From assembly GCA_031254105.1 (NCBI GenBank), contig JAIRVB010000030.1:1-53170 (forward strand): a stretch of 53,170 nucleotides of DNA, written 5' to 3'. Shown piece after piece: positions 8,618 to 17,563 of the stretch (positions within the stretch are counted from its first letter, which is position 1; each line of letters starts with the position of its first letter). The notes beneath the pieces were generated by a model. The model did not search any database and was not told the DNA's origin. It saw nothing but the letters and a program-made list of their open reading frames with translations. Position numbers and translations under genes: made by a program. The DNA is from Chitinispirillales bacterium. GTDB lineage: Bacteria; Fibrobacterota; Chitinivibrionia; Chitinivibrionales; Chitinispirillaceae.

Positions 8618-9435
8618 ATGTCTGATATTATAAAATTACCGGAATATCGTGACTGGCTGCGCGATTTGAAAGAGCAGATCAAAAAGGGGCAGATAAAAGC
8701 CGCTCTTTCAGTGAACAGTCAAATGATTATGCTCTATTGGGATTTAGGCAGGCAGATTGTCGAAAAGCAGGAGGAAGCCAAGTGGGGTAGTGGCTTTATA
8801 GAGCAACTGAGCAGAGATTTGAAGAAAGAATTTCCTGAAATGACTGGATTTTCTCGGGCTAACTTGTTCAGAATCAAGAAGTTTTATAAATTTTATTCAT
8901 CTATTTTACAAGGCTCCGAATTTGTCGCACAACCTGTGCGACAATTAGAAAATAACGGTTCTGAATTTGTCGCACAACCTGTGCGACAATTAGAAAATAA
9001 TGGTTCTGAATTTGTCGCACAACCTGTGCGACAATTAGAAAATAGCGGCTTTGAATTTGTTGAACAAGATGCGGAACAGATTCAAGCGTCTGATATAAAA
9101 TTGAAACAACTTGTTCAACAAGCAGCCTTAATTCCCTGGGGACACAATGTATGCATTATTGAAAAAGTCAAAGATGTAAATCAAGCCCTTTTCTACATCA
9201 CCAAAGCTATAAAAAACAATTGGAGCCGCTCAGTACTTGAATATTAAATTGAGACAGGTCTCTACAACCGGCAGGGAAAAGCTGTTACGAACTTCAGCCA
9301 AACGCTGCCTCCACCGCAAAGCGATTTAGCTAATGAATTGATGAAAGACCCCTATAATTTCGATTTTCTGCGCTTATCGGAAAAAGTGAAGGAAACCGAT
9401 CTCGAAAATGGGCTCATACAGCATATTACGCAATT
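8618..9435 (+). pseudogene. DUF1016 (YhcG-like) PD-(D/E)XK nuclease gene: stop codon and lost C-terminus
   Basis: The first 209 codons encode the N-terminal DUF1016 region (RDWLRDLKEQIKKGQIKAALSVN, YWDLGRQIVEKQ, LIPWGHNVCIIEKV). A TAA at 9245-9247 then interrupts the frame. Reading continues in the same frame with family sequence (IETGLYNRQGKAVTNF, LPPPQSDLANELMKDPYNFDFL, GLIQHITQFL), so a single CAA-to-TAA change explains the stop. Homology ends near 9435, before the PD-(D/E)XK catalytic core that should carry the nuclease residues. The gene is thus both stopped and truncated. DUF1016 proteins are usually tied to restriction-modification and mobile islands. The linker contains 45-bp tandem repeats, listed separately. 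Confidence 0.85.
8912..9067 (+). repeat. 45-bp tandem repeats, each with a 10-bp perfect palindrome
   Basis: Three near-identical 45-bp units (8912-8956, 8957-9001, 9002-9046) and a partial fourth encode the 15-residue repeat SEFVAQPVRQLENNG. Each full unit holds TTGTCGCACA-ACC-TGTGCGACAA, a perfect inverted repeat (first copy 8922-8944, next copies at +45 and +90). The palindromes could form three hairpins in the mRNA or serve as binding sites. Confidence 0.9.
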
Positions 9436-9474
9436 TCTACCCGAACCTGATATGAGCGCTCATTATCATTTTCA

Positions 9475-9497
9475 AAGAGAGAAAGTTTATTCTCTCT
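9475..9497. terminator. Small hairpin at the end of the helicase gene
   Basis: AGAGAGAA and TTCTCTCT form an 8-bp inverted repeat around the helicase stop codon. It lacks a proper T-run, so termination is only a possibility. Confidence 0.3.
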
Positions 9498-11076
9498 CCT
9501 GTTTCAATTTTTTCAACAAGTCAATTATTTCTTGTTTGTTAAAATCACTCAGCTCTTGTATTAAAGATAAAAGCTCATTATTCTCATCGTTTGTTTGCTG
9601 TACATCTGTTTCACATTGCGTAGCTGACGCCGCTTCGTTCAACTCATTACTTTGTGTCAACAAAATCGGCTGAGAGCTTTTTTCCGGCAGAGCTGCTGTT
9701 ACTGTTTCTTGGGCGCTGTCATCCATATTTGTTACTGGAGTAACGGAGCGCATAAACTCAGCGACATTTGGATCTACCTCAACATCTCTTAGCAGGATCG
9801 GTCTTGTCAGGTATAACGCGTCCATACTGCGGCATCTGGAGAGAGCCACGTATGTCTGGCCGGCCGCAAACGCTCCCCAGCTCATGTTTATGACAACCGA
9901 TTCATAGGTCTGTCCCTGCGCTTTGTGTATTGTGAGCGCCCAAGCCAATTTTACGGGATACTGCTCGAAAGTCGCGATTACTTTCTGCTCAAGGCTTTGG
10001 GTTTTGGAATCATATAAATACTTTCTCTTCTCCCATACTTTTCTGCTTACCGTACACTCCGCCCCGCTGCCGCTCATCTTTACCCTGATAAAATCACTGT
10101 CAAGATGACTCACTGCCCCCAGGCTCCCATTAACCCATCCGCCGGTTTTGTTATTGTCAAGCATAACAACCTGAGCGCCAACTTTTAGCTCAAGTTTAAC
10201 AGGCGCCGGATATTCCGACGCGGATATTTTTCCCTCTATTTTAGCCTCGTATGTGAGCGGGCGCAATGGCGGTATCTTTCTCAATTCTCTGTTGTTTATA
10301 GCGTCAGCAGTCGCGTTAGTCGGTACAAGCGTTAGAAATGAATTTTCTTTGTCAATTTCTCTCAAGCACCTTTTGTTAAGCAGATCCAGATCCTCCTGTG
10401 CTGCGGTTCCTAACCGTATTTTATTCAGGATGTCAATAAACTCCCTGTCTCTCTTTTGTCTGAACACCTTTGTTAATTCGTGAACCGCTAAAGGATGATC
10501 CCTGAATACAGGAGCGGAAAAGAAAAATGGACTTGTGTATATGCTTCCAAGGTAATCGCTGATACCTTCCCCCTCCACCACAGGCGGAAGCTGATATAAA
10601 TCTCCAAACATTATCACCTGCTTCCCGCCAAAAGGCAGGTCATTGCCGTTTGCCATTTTGAGCTTTACATCTATCATATCCATTAAGTCAACGCGAACCA
10701 TCGAAACCTCATCTATTACTATAACCTCTGTGCGCCGCAGCGTTTCCAATAAGTTTCTGCTCCACGTTTCTATCGGAGCGGTCTCCTTTGGGATTTGCAC
10801 TGCAGGCGCCAGATGGAAAAAGGAGTGCATGGTTTGCCCGCCGATATTAATAGCAGCCATTCCGGTAGGCGCTACGACAGCGGCTTTTTTGTTCGTGTTC
10901 TCAACGAAATATTTCAGAAGGAGAGATTTACCGGTGCCAGCCTTGCCAGTGATAAATATTATGCCGCGGGTGCTTTCCATTTGGGTGTAGGCGTGGTGTT
11001 GGTCGGGGCCCAATGAGTTTTGGGGTGTCGGTCTTTGCATTATCGCTGATTTTAATTTGTCGTCGTAGGGGTTCAT
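9487..11076 (-). CDS. Pif1/RecD-like superfamily 1B DNA helicase
   Basis: The 529-residue protein is a Pif1-like 5'-3' helicase. Walker A is GKAGTGKS (Lys near 50). Motif Ia is APTGMAAINIGGQTMHSFF. Walker B is VIVIDEVSMV (Asp-Glu 122-123). Motif III is MFGDLYQLPPV. The C-terminal motifs PVKLAWALTIHKAQGQT and YVALSRC are also present. The final 100 residues are low-complexity and charged. Such helicases unwind G-quadruplexes and forked DNA, and are often carried by mobile islands in bacteria. It runs toward the dead DUF1016 gene and ends about 50 bp from its break point, so its arrival may have caused the truncation. The start at 11076 has only a weak GAG ribosome binding site. Confidence 0.88.
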   Translation of the reverse strand: MNPYDDKLKSAIMQRPTPQNSLGPDQHHAYTQMESTRGIIFITGKAGTGKSLLLKYFVENTNKKAAVVAPTGMAAINIGGQTMHSFFHLAPAVQIPKETAPIETWSRNLLETLRRTEVIVIDEVSMVRVDLMDMIDVKLKMANGNDLPFGGKQVIMFGDLYQLPPVVEGEGISDYLGSIYTSPFFFSAPVFRDHPLAVHELTKVFRQKRDREFIDILNKIRLGTAAQEDLDLLNKRCLREIDKENSFLTLVPTNATADAINNRELRKIPPLRPLTYEAKIEGKISASEYPAPVKLELKVGAQVVMLDNNKTGGWVNGSLGAVSHLDSDFIRVKMSGSGAECTVSRKVWEKRKYLYDSKTQSLEQKVIATFEQYPVKLAWALTIHKAQGQTYESVVINMSWGAFAAGQTYVALSRCRSMDALYLTRPILLRDVEVDPNVAEFMRSVTPVTNMDDSAQETVTAALPEKSSQPILLTQSNELNEAASATQCETDVQQTNDENNELLSLIQELSDFNKQEIIDLLKKLKQERE

Positions 11077-11297
11077 TTTGGTCTCGATGGTTTTATTTTT
11101 GGATTGTGTTTTCTGTTTTAAAAGTAATATTACGGTGTCACCATATTAAGATACTTCCCGCCACAGGTTTACGTTTATCTAGTACAATGTGTGATCAAAA
11201 TGTGCTGAATATTAATTCTGTACCGTGAATGAAGTTACTTAGCTCTTATTGCAACATAATGTAATCAATATTTCAGAGGTGATATTATGTATATGAA

Positions 11298-11319
11298 TAA
11301 AGGATAACTGCATATTATC
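11298..11319 (+). repeat. Left copy of a perfect 22-bp inverted repeat
   Basis: The copy contains AAAGGATAACTGCATATTAT and is reproduced exactly on the other strand at 14536-14557. It ends one base before the ATG of the ATP-grasp gene. The unit is itself partly symmetric (GATAA-N7-TTATC), as an operator or recombinase site would be. Confidence 0.9.
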
Positions 11320-11320
11320 T

Positions 11321-12277
11321 ATGTGCAAGAAAAAAATTTTATTTTTAGCAAAATACGCTGAAGAAATTAACTACAGCTTTGAAAATGAATGGGAAGAGGA
11401 CTATTGTAAAAATTATCATAAGCCATTACGCTTGGCACTTGAAAATACAGGACATACTATAATCAGCACTACTGATAGAGATTATTTGTGTAAAAATAGC
11501 GACATCGATTTGGTTTTTAGCGTATATTACAATATGAATTTTCAAAATAGTGATGCGTATATTAGTTTGCTTTGTGAAAAATTGAGCATTCCATATCTTG
11601 GAGCAAGTCCTAATGTTAAAATAATTGACAATGACAAGGCATTGGCTAAACTTATAGCAAAAGAATTAGATATTAAAACACCAGAATTTATATGTATCAA
11701 TAAACACAAAATTTTTCCTAAAAAAATACCTTTTACACCACCTTATTTCGTTAAACCAAGATTTGGAAGCACATCAAGATGGATAGATGACACTTGTATT
11801 TGCCAAGATTATGAGACATTAAAGAATAAGTCAGAGTTATTTTTGAAAGCTGATATAGATGTTATTATAGAAAAATTCATTGACGGTGTGCCACATTCTA
11901 TGCCACTGATATATGGTGCGCCTGTTATCACAACTAAGCCATACTATATAAAGCCAACGTGTTCAAAAGTTTTTGGATTTGAAGCAAAAATGAATGGTTA
12001 CGCAGAATGTAAAATTTCAGAAGATGAATTAGTAAATTCTGCTATCCGAAATATGGCTACACGATATTTCAATGAGATTCAAAGATGTGACTACGCTAGG
12101 ATTGATTTTATAATTGACAAAACAAAAGAAATATATTTTTTAGAAATTAATACAACACCAAATCTAGGACTTCATGGCGGATTTGCACAGACATTGCTTG
12201 ATGAAAAATGTTTTAAAACATATGACTCAATCGTAAAGCATTTGGTTGAATTAGCAATCAAGCGATCTAATAAATAA
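11321..12277 (+). CDS. ATP-grasp ligase, D-Ala-D-Ala-ligase-like
   Basis: The 318-residue protein has the fold signatures of an ATP-grasp ligase. After a preATP-grasp half (about 1-95), it has FVKPRFGSTSRW with the nucleotide-binding Lys145, IIEKFIDG (Glu184), and the metal site ARIDFII...IYFLEINTTPNLG (Asp262, Glu275, Asn277). The Ddl consensus after EINT is altered (PNLGLHGGF), so the substrate may not be D-alanine. Peptide or amino-acid ligation is likely. The gene is clearly AT-rich compared with its surroundings and lacks other peptidoglycan genes nearby, which points to transfer. It overlaps the convergent STAND-like gene by 27 bp, and both genes start right inside the same 22-bp repeat. 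Confidence 0.8.
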   Translation: MCKKKILFLAKYAEEINYSFENEWEEDYCKNYHKPLRLALENTGHTIISTTDRDYLCKNSDIDLVFSVYYNMNFQNSDAYISLLCEKLSIPYLGASPNVKIIDNDKALAKLIAKELDIKTPEFICINKHKIFPKKIPFTPPYFVKPRFGSTSRWIDDTCICQDYETLKNKSELFLKADIDVIIEKFIDGVPHSMPLIYGAPVITTKPYYIKPTCSKVFGFEAKMNGYAECKISEDELVNSAIRNMATRYFNEIQRCDYARIDFIIDKTKEIYFLEINTTPNLGLHGGFAQTLLDEKCFKTYDSIVKHLVELAIKRSNK

Positions 12278-14533
12278 CTCGAAATCTGGTTGTCTATATA
12301 AAAGATGTCCAAAATATAAAAAATATTTCAATCGCTCCCTTATAGTCGAGGCATCTGTTTTGAGTGCGTTGTCAAACCTATCTCTATAACTTGCATATTT
12401 GTAATCTTTGGATTCCATCAAATATTTTTTTGATTTTTCCATCAATTCTGTATTTTCGGTTATTTTTGCAAGAATGTATGTATTTTGCCAGTAGATCAGT
12501 TTTGTTACTTCAATAGACGATTTGTTAATTTCGGATTCCAATAAAATATAATCGGAAATATCGATTTCCGAGGATTTCTTGTTTTTTCTGTTACGCAAAA
12601 TATTGTACAAACATAAATTTTCTATGCTACTTTGTTCATGAGATTTTGTAATGCATCTATCTCGGTAAGCTAAGAACTCGTCTTCCTCCACCGGTTTATC
12701 CGTTAAAATTTTAAACACGCAATAATTGTGTGCTAAAAAATTATAATCCGCATTAAATATAACATCTATTATAGGATGTAGTAGTTTCTCAATTTCTTCT
12801 TGAAGTGTTGGCGTAGGATTCATTTCGTAACGCAGAATTAGAAAAACAAAATAATTGTTGAGCAAGCGATAATGAAAAATGCTATCTTTTGATTCCATAT
12901 TCAATGAGTTTTTAAAAAGTGCCTTGCAAGTTTCGTAATCTTCAAGGTAACATGCCATAATGTTACCTAAAATATGATAATAATCTGAGTTTTTGTAATT
13001 TTCATAATATAGTGGACTGCTTTTATTAAACAATATGTTATGCGCTTGTTTACTTCTGTTTTTTTTGTTTAAGTTAATCGTAAAAAGATAGATAAGTAAC
13101 AACGCAGAATAATTAGAATTTAATTCTTTGTTTTTAATAATTTCTTCTTCTAATATTTTACCATTAACATTCAGTTGTTGTCGCTCTTTAAATAATAAAT
13201 CTATTATTAGATATTGTTTGCTAAAAGATTTTTTAATTAGCGGATCAAGTTTAAGATTTCTAAACAATCTATAAAGACCAAAATTATATGCTTTCACTAT
13301 CATTACTTTATAATCGTTTATAAAATGTATATTTATTTCTGTGCTTAGGCAACTTTTAAATATTTCATAACTTGATGTTTTTTTTAGTAAGGATAAACGC
13401 AGTTTATTTAACACTTGATTGATATTTGATAAAAACCCATGTAATGAATTAAATTTGAGATAGATTGATTCCAAGAACTCCTCGTTAAACCCATCAAAAT
13501 TTTCTGCATTATCTAAAAAGTAAGCTGATATTGCCTTGCAAATCATTTCGTCTTTAAGCTTTGGGGCAAAATTATCATGATTTAATTTACTTACAACACT
13601 TCCACTTACGGAAATTAAACCATTGAAAATGAGATTTCGTAATATCGGTTCGACGTCACCATAAGAATTAAGGTTTCTTTGACCATACTTGTTAAATATG
13701 GTACTGATGTTTTCCAATTCAATGGGACACTTAAGATAATAAAGAAAAGAATATACAAGTCTTTCGCTATCCGAAAGAGCTACTTGCTTTTTTACTCTTG
13801 CAAGCAGGTCTCTCATGTTCGTAAAATCCCTAAAATTTACACCGTGATACTCAATTTTCTCTCCATCTTGTTTTAAGCCATCTAGTATTGTTCTAATATC
13901 ATCGTCATCCTTAGGATACTTAAACTCCCTTTCTTCAAAACTTGGTAACCCCCGCTTAAGCTTATTAATTACTATATCTAATGTTTCAGATTTAAGAGCG
14001 AGAATAAACTTTATAGAGTCGTTCCAAGAAAAAAGGGCTCTGATGAAATTTATATCTTCATCAACCATTCTATCCGCATCATCAATAATTACGATACTAT
14101 TTTCTCCAAGTGCCTTTGCCAATATAGACTCAAGATCAAAAATTGATTTTTTCTCGATATATTTCTTTATTGCGGTTGACGAAAGATTTACAAAAAAACT
14201 GATTAAAGGATTCGTGGTTTTTAATAGACACCCTATGCCCTCGAATATTTTCTTTATTATGTTGATTAAACTTTCTTTATCATTTTTCTCTTTTTCCAGC
14301 AATTTTAATATTTCATCAAATTTGTTTTCAAACTGTTTTTTTAAGCCGATCGCACGGAAGTAGTTTATTTTAACTACATTATCATAGTCTTCGTAAACTT
14401 GCTCCAAAAATGTTGACATCCCATTTTTTTCAGAATTGTAAAAAATCAACAAACTTTTTTTGTCCAGATTTTCAGCCAACCAATAAAAATCCGTTTTGCG
14501 GTCATAACAATATACTTTAGTTTCTTTAACCAT
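12251..14533 (-). CDS. STAND-like P-loop ATPase with long helical C-terminus
   Basis: I do not recognise a named family. The 760-residue product begins with a P-loop-like domain. The Walker A position (YNSEKNGMSTF, residues 32-42) lacks the lysine and first glycine, while Walker B is good (SIVIIDDADRM, residues 146-156). It is followed by a sensor-like strand, IKFILALKSETLD. The rest is predicted helical, with many TPR-like stretches. This layout is that of STAND or AAA-16 NTPases, many of which are antiviral or stress sensors. The coding is strongly AT-rich. It converges on the ATP-grasp gene with a 27-bp tail overlap. Nucleotide binding may be lost or unusual because of the altered P-loop. 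Confidence 0.65.
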   Translation of the reverse strand: MVKETKVYCYDRKTDFYWLAENLDKKSLLIFYNSEKNGMSTFLEQVYEDYDNVVKINYFRAIGLKKQFENKFDEILKLLEKEKNDKESLINIIKKIFEGIGCLLKTTNPLISFFVNLSSTAIKKYIEKKSIFDLESILAKALGENSIVIIDDADRMVDEDINFIRALFSWNDSIKFILALKSETLDIVINKLKRGLPSFEEREFKYPKDDDDIRTILDGLKQDGEKIEYHGVNFRDFTNMRDLLARVKKQVALSDSERLVYSFLYYLKCPIELENISTIFNKYGQRNLNSYGDVEPILRNLIFNGLISVSGSVVSKLNHDNFAPKLKDEMICKAISAYFLDNAENFDGFNEEFLESIYLKFNSLHGFLSNINQVLNKLRLSLLKKTSSYEIFKSCLSTEINIHFINDYKVMIVKAYNFGLYRLFRNLKLDPLIKKSFSKQYLIIDLLFKERQQLNVNGKILEEEIIKNKELNSNYSALLLIYLFTINLNKKNRSKQAHNILFNKSSPLYYENYKNSDYYHILGNIMACYLEDYETCKALFKNSLNMESKDSIFHYRLLNNYFVFLILRYEMNPTPTLQEEIEKLLHPIIDVIFNADYNFLAHNYCVFKILTDKPVEEDEFLAYRDRCITKSHEQSSIENLCLYNILRNRKNKKSSEIDISDYILLESEINKSSIEVTKLIYWQNTYILAKITENTELMEKSKKYLMESKDYKYASYRDRFDNALKTDASTIRERLKYFLYFGHLLYRQPDFELFIRSLDC

Positions 14534-14535
14534 TT

Positions 14536-14557
14536 GATAATATGCAGTTATCCTTTA
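14536..14557 (-). repeat. Right copy of the 22-bp inverted repeat
   Basis: This is the exact reverse complement of 11298-11319. It ends two bases before the start codon of the STAND-like gene. The pair therefore bounds a 3.26-kb segment with one convergent gene starting at each end. Confidence 0.9.
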
Positions 14558-15090
14558 CTTAACAGATTGACCTGAACCACAACAAAAACCGTTAAAATGC
14601 CCCTATTTTTTAACAAGTAGTTATACTCTATTCAGAAGCTTAAATCAAAAATTAAAATCGTTAAAACTAATAAATAGTTACTATAACAATATACAACCCG
14701 CCACCGCCTAAGCATATAAAAAAGCCAAAAAAAATCCACCCGTAGTTACTCCCTCTAAATCACCCCTTACACTATTGTTTTATACTATGCCAAAACAATA
14801 CCAAAGTAAAGCAACTCCACTCTTATTTTCACACGCTTCATCTTTACTTTTTTTAATTTTTACAAGCATCTATAAAGTGCCATTTGTATTTTTACATTTG
14901 CTCATTGGTAAATAAAATCATCTTTACTTATTTTAAAAACAAAAGCTTTTGCAAAGCATGCTTTCAGGAGAACATTGAGGCTGGTAATAAAGATTTAAAG
15001 ATTACAAAATGTCAAATTAATATCAAGTTAATATATAATACTTTAAACTCAAAAAATCCGATACACGCCGCTCAGGGAGAAATAATAACA
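14558..15090. other. AT-rich gap with repeats near the recombinase
   Basis: No gene is evident. TCATCTTTACTT-TTTTAA-like direct repeats lie at 14838-14856 and 14918-14936, 18 of 19 bases identical and 80 bp apart. The octamer CTTTACTT also occurs next to the right 22-bp repeat (14553-14560), with an inverted copy at 14804-14811. ATTGTTTT/AAAACAAT arms (14774-14781 and 14792-14799) flank a 10-bp centre like a recombinase core site. These may be arm and core sites for the tyrosine recombinase downstream. Confidence 0.45.
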
Positions 15091-15996
15091 ATGACAATAA
15101 AAACAGCAATACAAAACTATCTCACCCAATGTTCTGATATTAAAAAATTAGAACCATTGACCTTAAAGGCATATACTATTGACTTAAAACAATTTTATGA
15201 ATTCGCCTCTTCCAAAGCAACATCTGTTTCAGAATTAGATAAGACGCTCGTCCAGGGTTATATAGAAGAGATAAGCAAAAGATACGCGGCTAAATCTTTA
15301 AAGCGTAAAATCGCGTCAATCAAGGCATTTTTTAATTACCTTGAATTCGAGGATTTAATTGTGGTAACGCCGTTCAGGAAAATACGGGTAAACATTAAAG
15401 AACCGAAACGTCTTCCTAAATCGTTGTCCTTATTTGATATGGAAAAATTATTATCCTTTTTATATTCGCGGCCTCATGTTAAAAAAATATTTATTCGAAA
15501 TCTTGCCATATTTGAACTTATGTTTGCTACGGGAATCCGTGTTTCGGAATTATGCAATATCAGGCTGTCGGACATAAACCTGGAAGCGCAGGTATTATCG
15601 GTCAATGGCAAGGGTAATAAGGAGCGTTTAAGCGTAGTTAGCAATCCTTATGTTATTTCCGCGTTACAGGACTATCTTTCGATACGCCCGTCCACCGGTT
15701 CCCCATTTCTTTTTATAAACCGAATCGGAAGGCGGGTATCACCTCAATCGGTACGTTTTTTTATAGAGGCGCTTGGTAAAACGGTTCTTGAGAAACTCGT
15801 TACTCCACACATGATTCGCCACACTTTCGCGACGCTTTTATTGGAAGAGGGTGTTGACATTACACATATAAAATCTTTTCTTGGACACGCTTCGATTTCA
15901 ACAACTCAAATATATGCCGCCTCTACTACTCATAAGCAGAGACAGATACTGACCGCGTTGCATCCCAGAAACAGGATTCGAATTTTCCGCGAATGA
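15091..15996 (+). CDS. XerC/D-like tyrosine recombinase
   Basis: The 301-residue product has an N-terminal SAM-like core-binding domain (about 1-95) and a full catalytic domain. The active-site set is complete: Arg150 (ATGIRVSEL), Lys174 (GKGNKERL), His240 and Arg243 (HMIRHTFATLL), His266 (LGHASISTTQIYA) and the nucleophile Tyr275. The frame is open from 14884, but the ATG at 15091 with AGGGAGAA upstream gives the standard XerC/D length. It lies 530 bp from an inverted-repeat-bounded segment and beside other repeats, so it may act locally as an invertase or integrase rather than as the chromosome dimer resolvase. The true XerCD pair would normally be elsewhere. Confidence 0.88.
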   Translation: MTIKTAIQNYLTQCSDIKKLEPLTLKAYTIDLKQFYEFASSKATSVSELDKTLVQGYIEEISKRYAAKSLKRKIASIKAFFNYLEFEDLIVVTPFRKIRVNIKEPKRLPKSLSLFDMEKLLSFLYSRPHVKKIFIRNLAIFELMFATGIRVSELCNIRLSDINLEAQVLSVNGKGNKERLSVVSNPYVISALQDYLSIRPSTGSPFLFINRIGRRVSPQSVRFFIEALGKTVLEKLVTPHMIRHTFATLLLEEGVDITHIKSFLGHASISTTQIYAASTTHKQRQILTALHPRNRIRIFRE

Positions 15997-16020
15997 ACCG
16001 CACGCCAAAATTATCTTTAA

Positions 16021-17010
16021 TTAACCTTTAATAACCGCGTACATCCTCATATCCATCATTTGCCCATTTTTAACAGCGTTTTTGCGCAGAACCCCCTCAA
16101 ACTGAAATTCCGCCTTTTCCAGCACCCTGCAGGAAGCTGTGTTATTCGCGTAGGGCTGGGCAAATATTCTGATTATATCGGTATTTTCAAAAATATAAGC
16201 GCACGCCTGTTTTACAGCCTCAGTCATAAGCCCTTTACCCCAATAGGGTTCGGCGATATAATAACCCATCTCTGCTGTCAAGCGGTGAACATTTTCTTTT
16301 CGGAACGCGCCGATACTGCCGATGACCTTGCCGTTGTATGTAATGGCAAAGGCGTACTGCGTTCCTTTTTCGGCTGCCAGCGTAGCGTTGATAAATTCAA
16401 CGGCGTCTTTTTCCGTATAGGGAAAAGGGATGCCGTCCCTCACGTTGTCAAGTATATTTTTGTTGTTAATAGCGGCCGCCAGCTCCGGCGCGTCCTCAAT
16501 TTTCCAGCTTCGTAAATTTACGCCTATCTCTTTTATCATTATATAATCCTCATGATTCGCGTGATCCGTTTTTTCTCCTGTAATTTTGTAACCAAGCCGT
16601 TTGTAAAACCGTACAGCCGGATTATCTTTTTGCACGGAAAGGGATGTGCGGCTATATCCATGTTCCCTAAGCAGCTCAAACAGATGAGTCATCATCATTG
16701 TTCCGATACCCTGCCCGCGGTATTGCGGCAGGACTGATATGGCAAGTTCCGGCGTATCCTCATCTACATGCCCGTAAGCGGGAATGATCCTTGTCCATGC
16801 CGCGCCCGCGATATTACCGTTTGTCATAGCTGTTACGGCATAATCGCCTTGCTTACTGCCAAAGCCGTCAATGTAAATATATATTTCCGGTTCGAAAATA
16901 ATATCACGGGGAACCGGATCCGCGCCGGGCGGCAGAAAAACAGCGTTGTAAAGAAAATCTTCCAGAAGTGGATACTCTTCAGAAGTCATCTCTCTGATAA
17001 TCACGCTCAT
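16021..17010 (-). CDS. Fused double GNAT N-acetyltransferase
   Basis: Two GNAT domains are joined in one 329-residue chain. The first (about 1-160) has the acetyl-CoA motif VLPQYRGQGIGTMMM and NPAVRFYKRLGYKITGE. The second (about 165-329) is RimJ/RimL-like, with LRSWKIEDAPELAAAINN, YYIAEPYWGKGLMTEAVKQ and NTASCRVLEKAEFQFEGVLRKN. Each half looks complete. Substrates cannot be told; RimJ/L-like domains often acetylate ribosomal proteins or small amines. It ends 25 bp from the stop of the convergent recombinase gene, and the DUF1905 gene lies 22 bp upstream on the same strand, so the two are probably co-transcribed. Confidence 0.85.
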   Translation of the reverse strand: MSVIIREMTSEEYPLLEDFLYNAVFLPPGADPVPRDIIFEPEIYIYIDGFGSKQGDYAVTAMTNGNIAGAAWTRIIPAYGHVDEDTPELAISVLPQYRGQGIGTMMMTHLFELLREHGYSRTSLSVQKDNPAVRFYKRLGYKITGEKTDHANHEDYIMIKEIGVNLRSWKIEDAPELAAAINNKNILDNVRDGIPFPYTEKDAVEFINATLAAEKGTQYAFAITYNGKVIGSIGAFRKENVHRLTAEMGYYIAEPYWGKGLMTEAVKQACAYIFENTDIIRIFAQPYANNTASCRVLEKAEFQFEGVLRKNAVKNGQMMDMRMYAVIKG

Positions 17011-17032
17011 ATTAGGTTCACTTCCTGGTTAT

Positions 17033-17320
17033 TTATCTCTCCTGTATAGTCACCCTAACCGTATCGCCGGCCTGTTTCCCGATTTTGGCGCGGATCTCCT
17101 TGAGTACGCCAATGATGTAACATATGGAACCATCGGTATTCTTTACGCCCATATTAACCACACTGCCGTCGCAGGGTTCGCCGTCAAACGCGGCGCGGAC
17201 TTTAACACGCCCCTTGCCGAATTCAGCGCGGATATCATAGGGAAAAACCACATACGCGCCGCCTTTGCCGGCTTCGGATTGTCTTATAACAGCTTCAAAT
17301 TCATAGGTCTTGAGATTCAT
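17033..17320 (-). CDS. DUF1905 domain protein
   Basis: This small protein matches DUF1905 in its whole length: YEFEAVIRQSEAGKGGAYVVFPYDIRAEFGKGRVKVRAAFDG, then VNMG and a C-terminal IGKQAGDTVRVTIQ. The fold is a small beta-barrel of unknown function, often found in or beside YdeI-like proteins. The frame is open for 30 more codons to 17410, but the ATG at 17318-17320 gives the usual length of about 95 residues. It precedes the double GNAT gene in the same direction. The ribosome binding site is weak at either start, so the start is uncertain. Confidence 0.75.
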   Translation of the reverse strand: MNLKTYEFEAVIRQSEAGKGGAYVVFPYDIRAEFGKGRVKVRAAFDGEPCDGSVVNMGVKNTDGSICYIIGVLKEIRAKIGKQAGDTVRVTIQER

Positions 17321-17563
17321 AAGTTTTACTTGACAGCAGGCCGCGCGCCAATCATCCGTTGGGTTTTTGTCATCAAATCTTCGTGTTATGATAAAAATAT
17401 TTTTTGCCATTCCGGTTTGTGGGATTATGAATGAATGTTATATTTGTATTTTTAAAATTAATGCGTTCACCCTTTTCTTTTGCGGTTTTCATTTGTATTT
17501 TTATTGTTGGATTGATAACTTTAACGGAACGAAAAGGCAGCCGCGCGAAGACGGTAATTTCAT

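Noticed and set aside
9338-9673. Separate gene starting at 9338
   Set aside because: It is in the same frame as the DUF1016 gene and continues its homology after the stop; its 3' part is antisense to the helicase gene.
12251-12277. Programmed fusion of the ATP-grasp and STAND-like genes
   Set aside because: They are on opposite strands and only overlap at their 3' ends.
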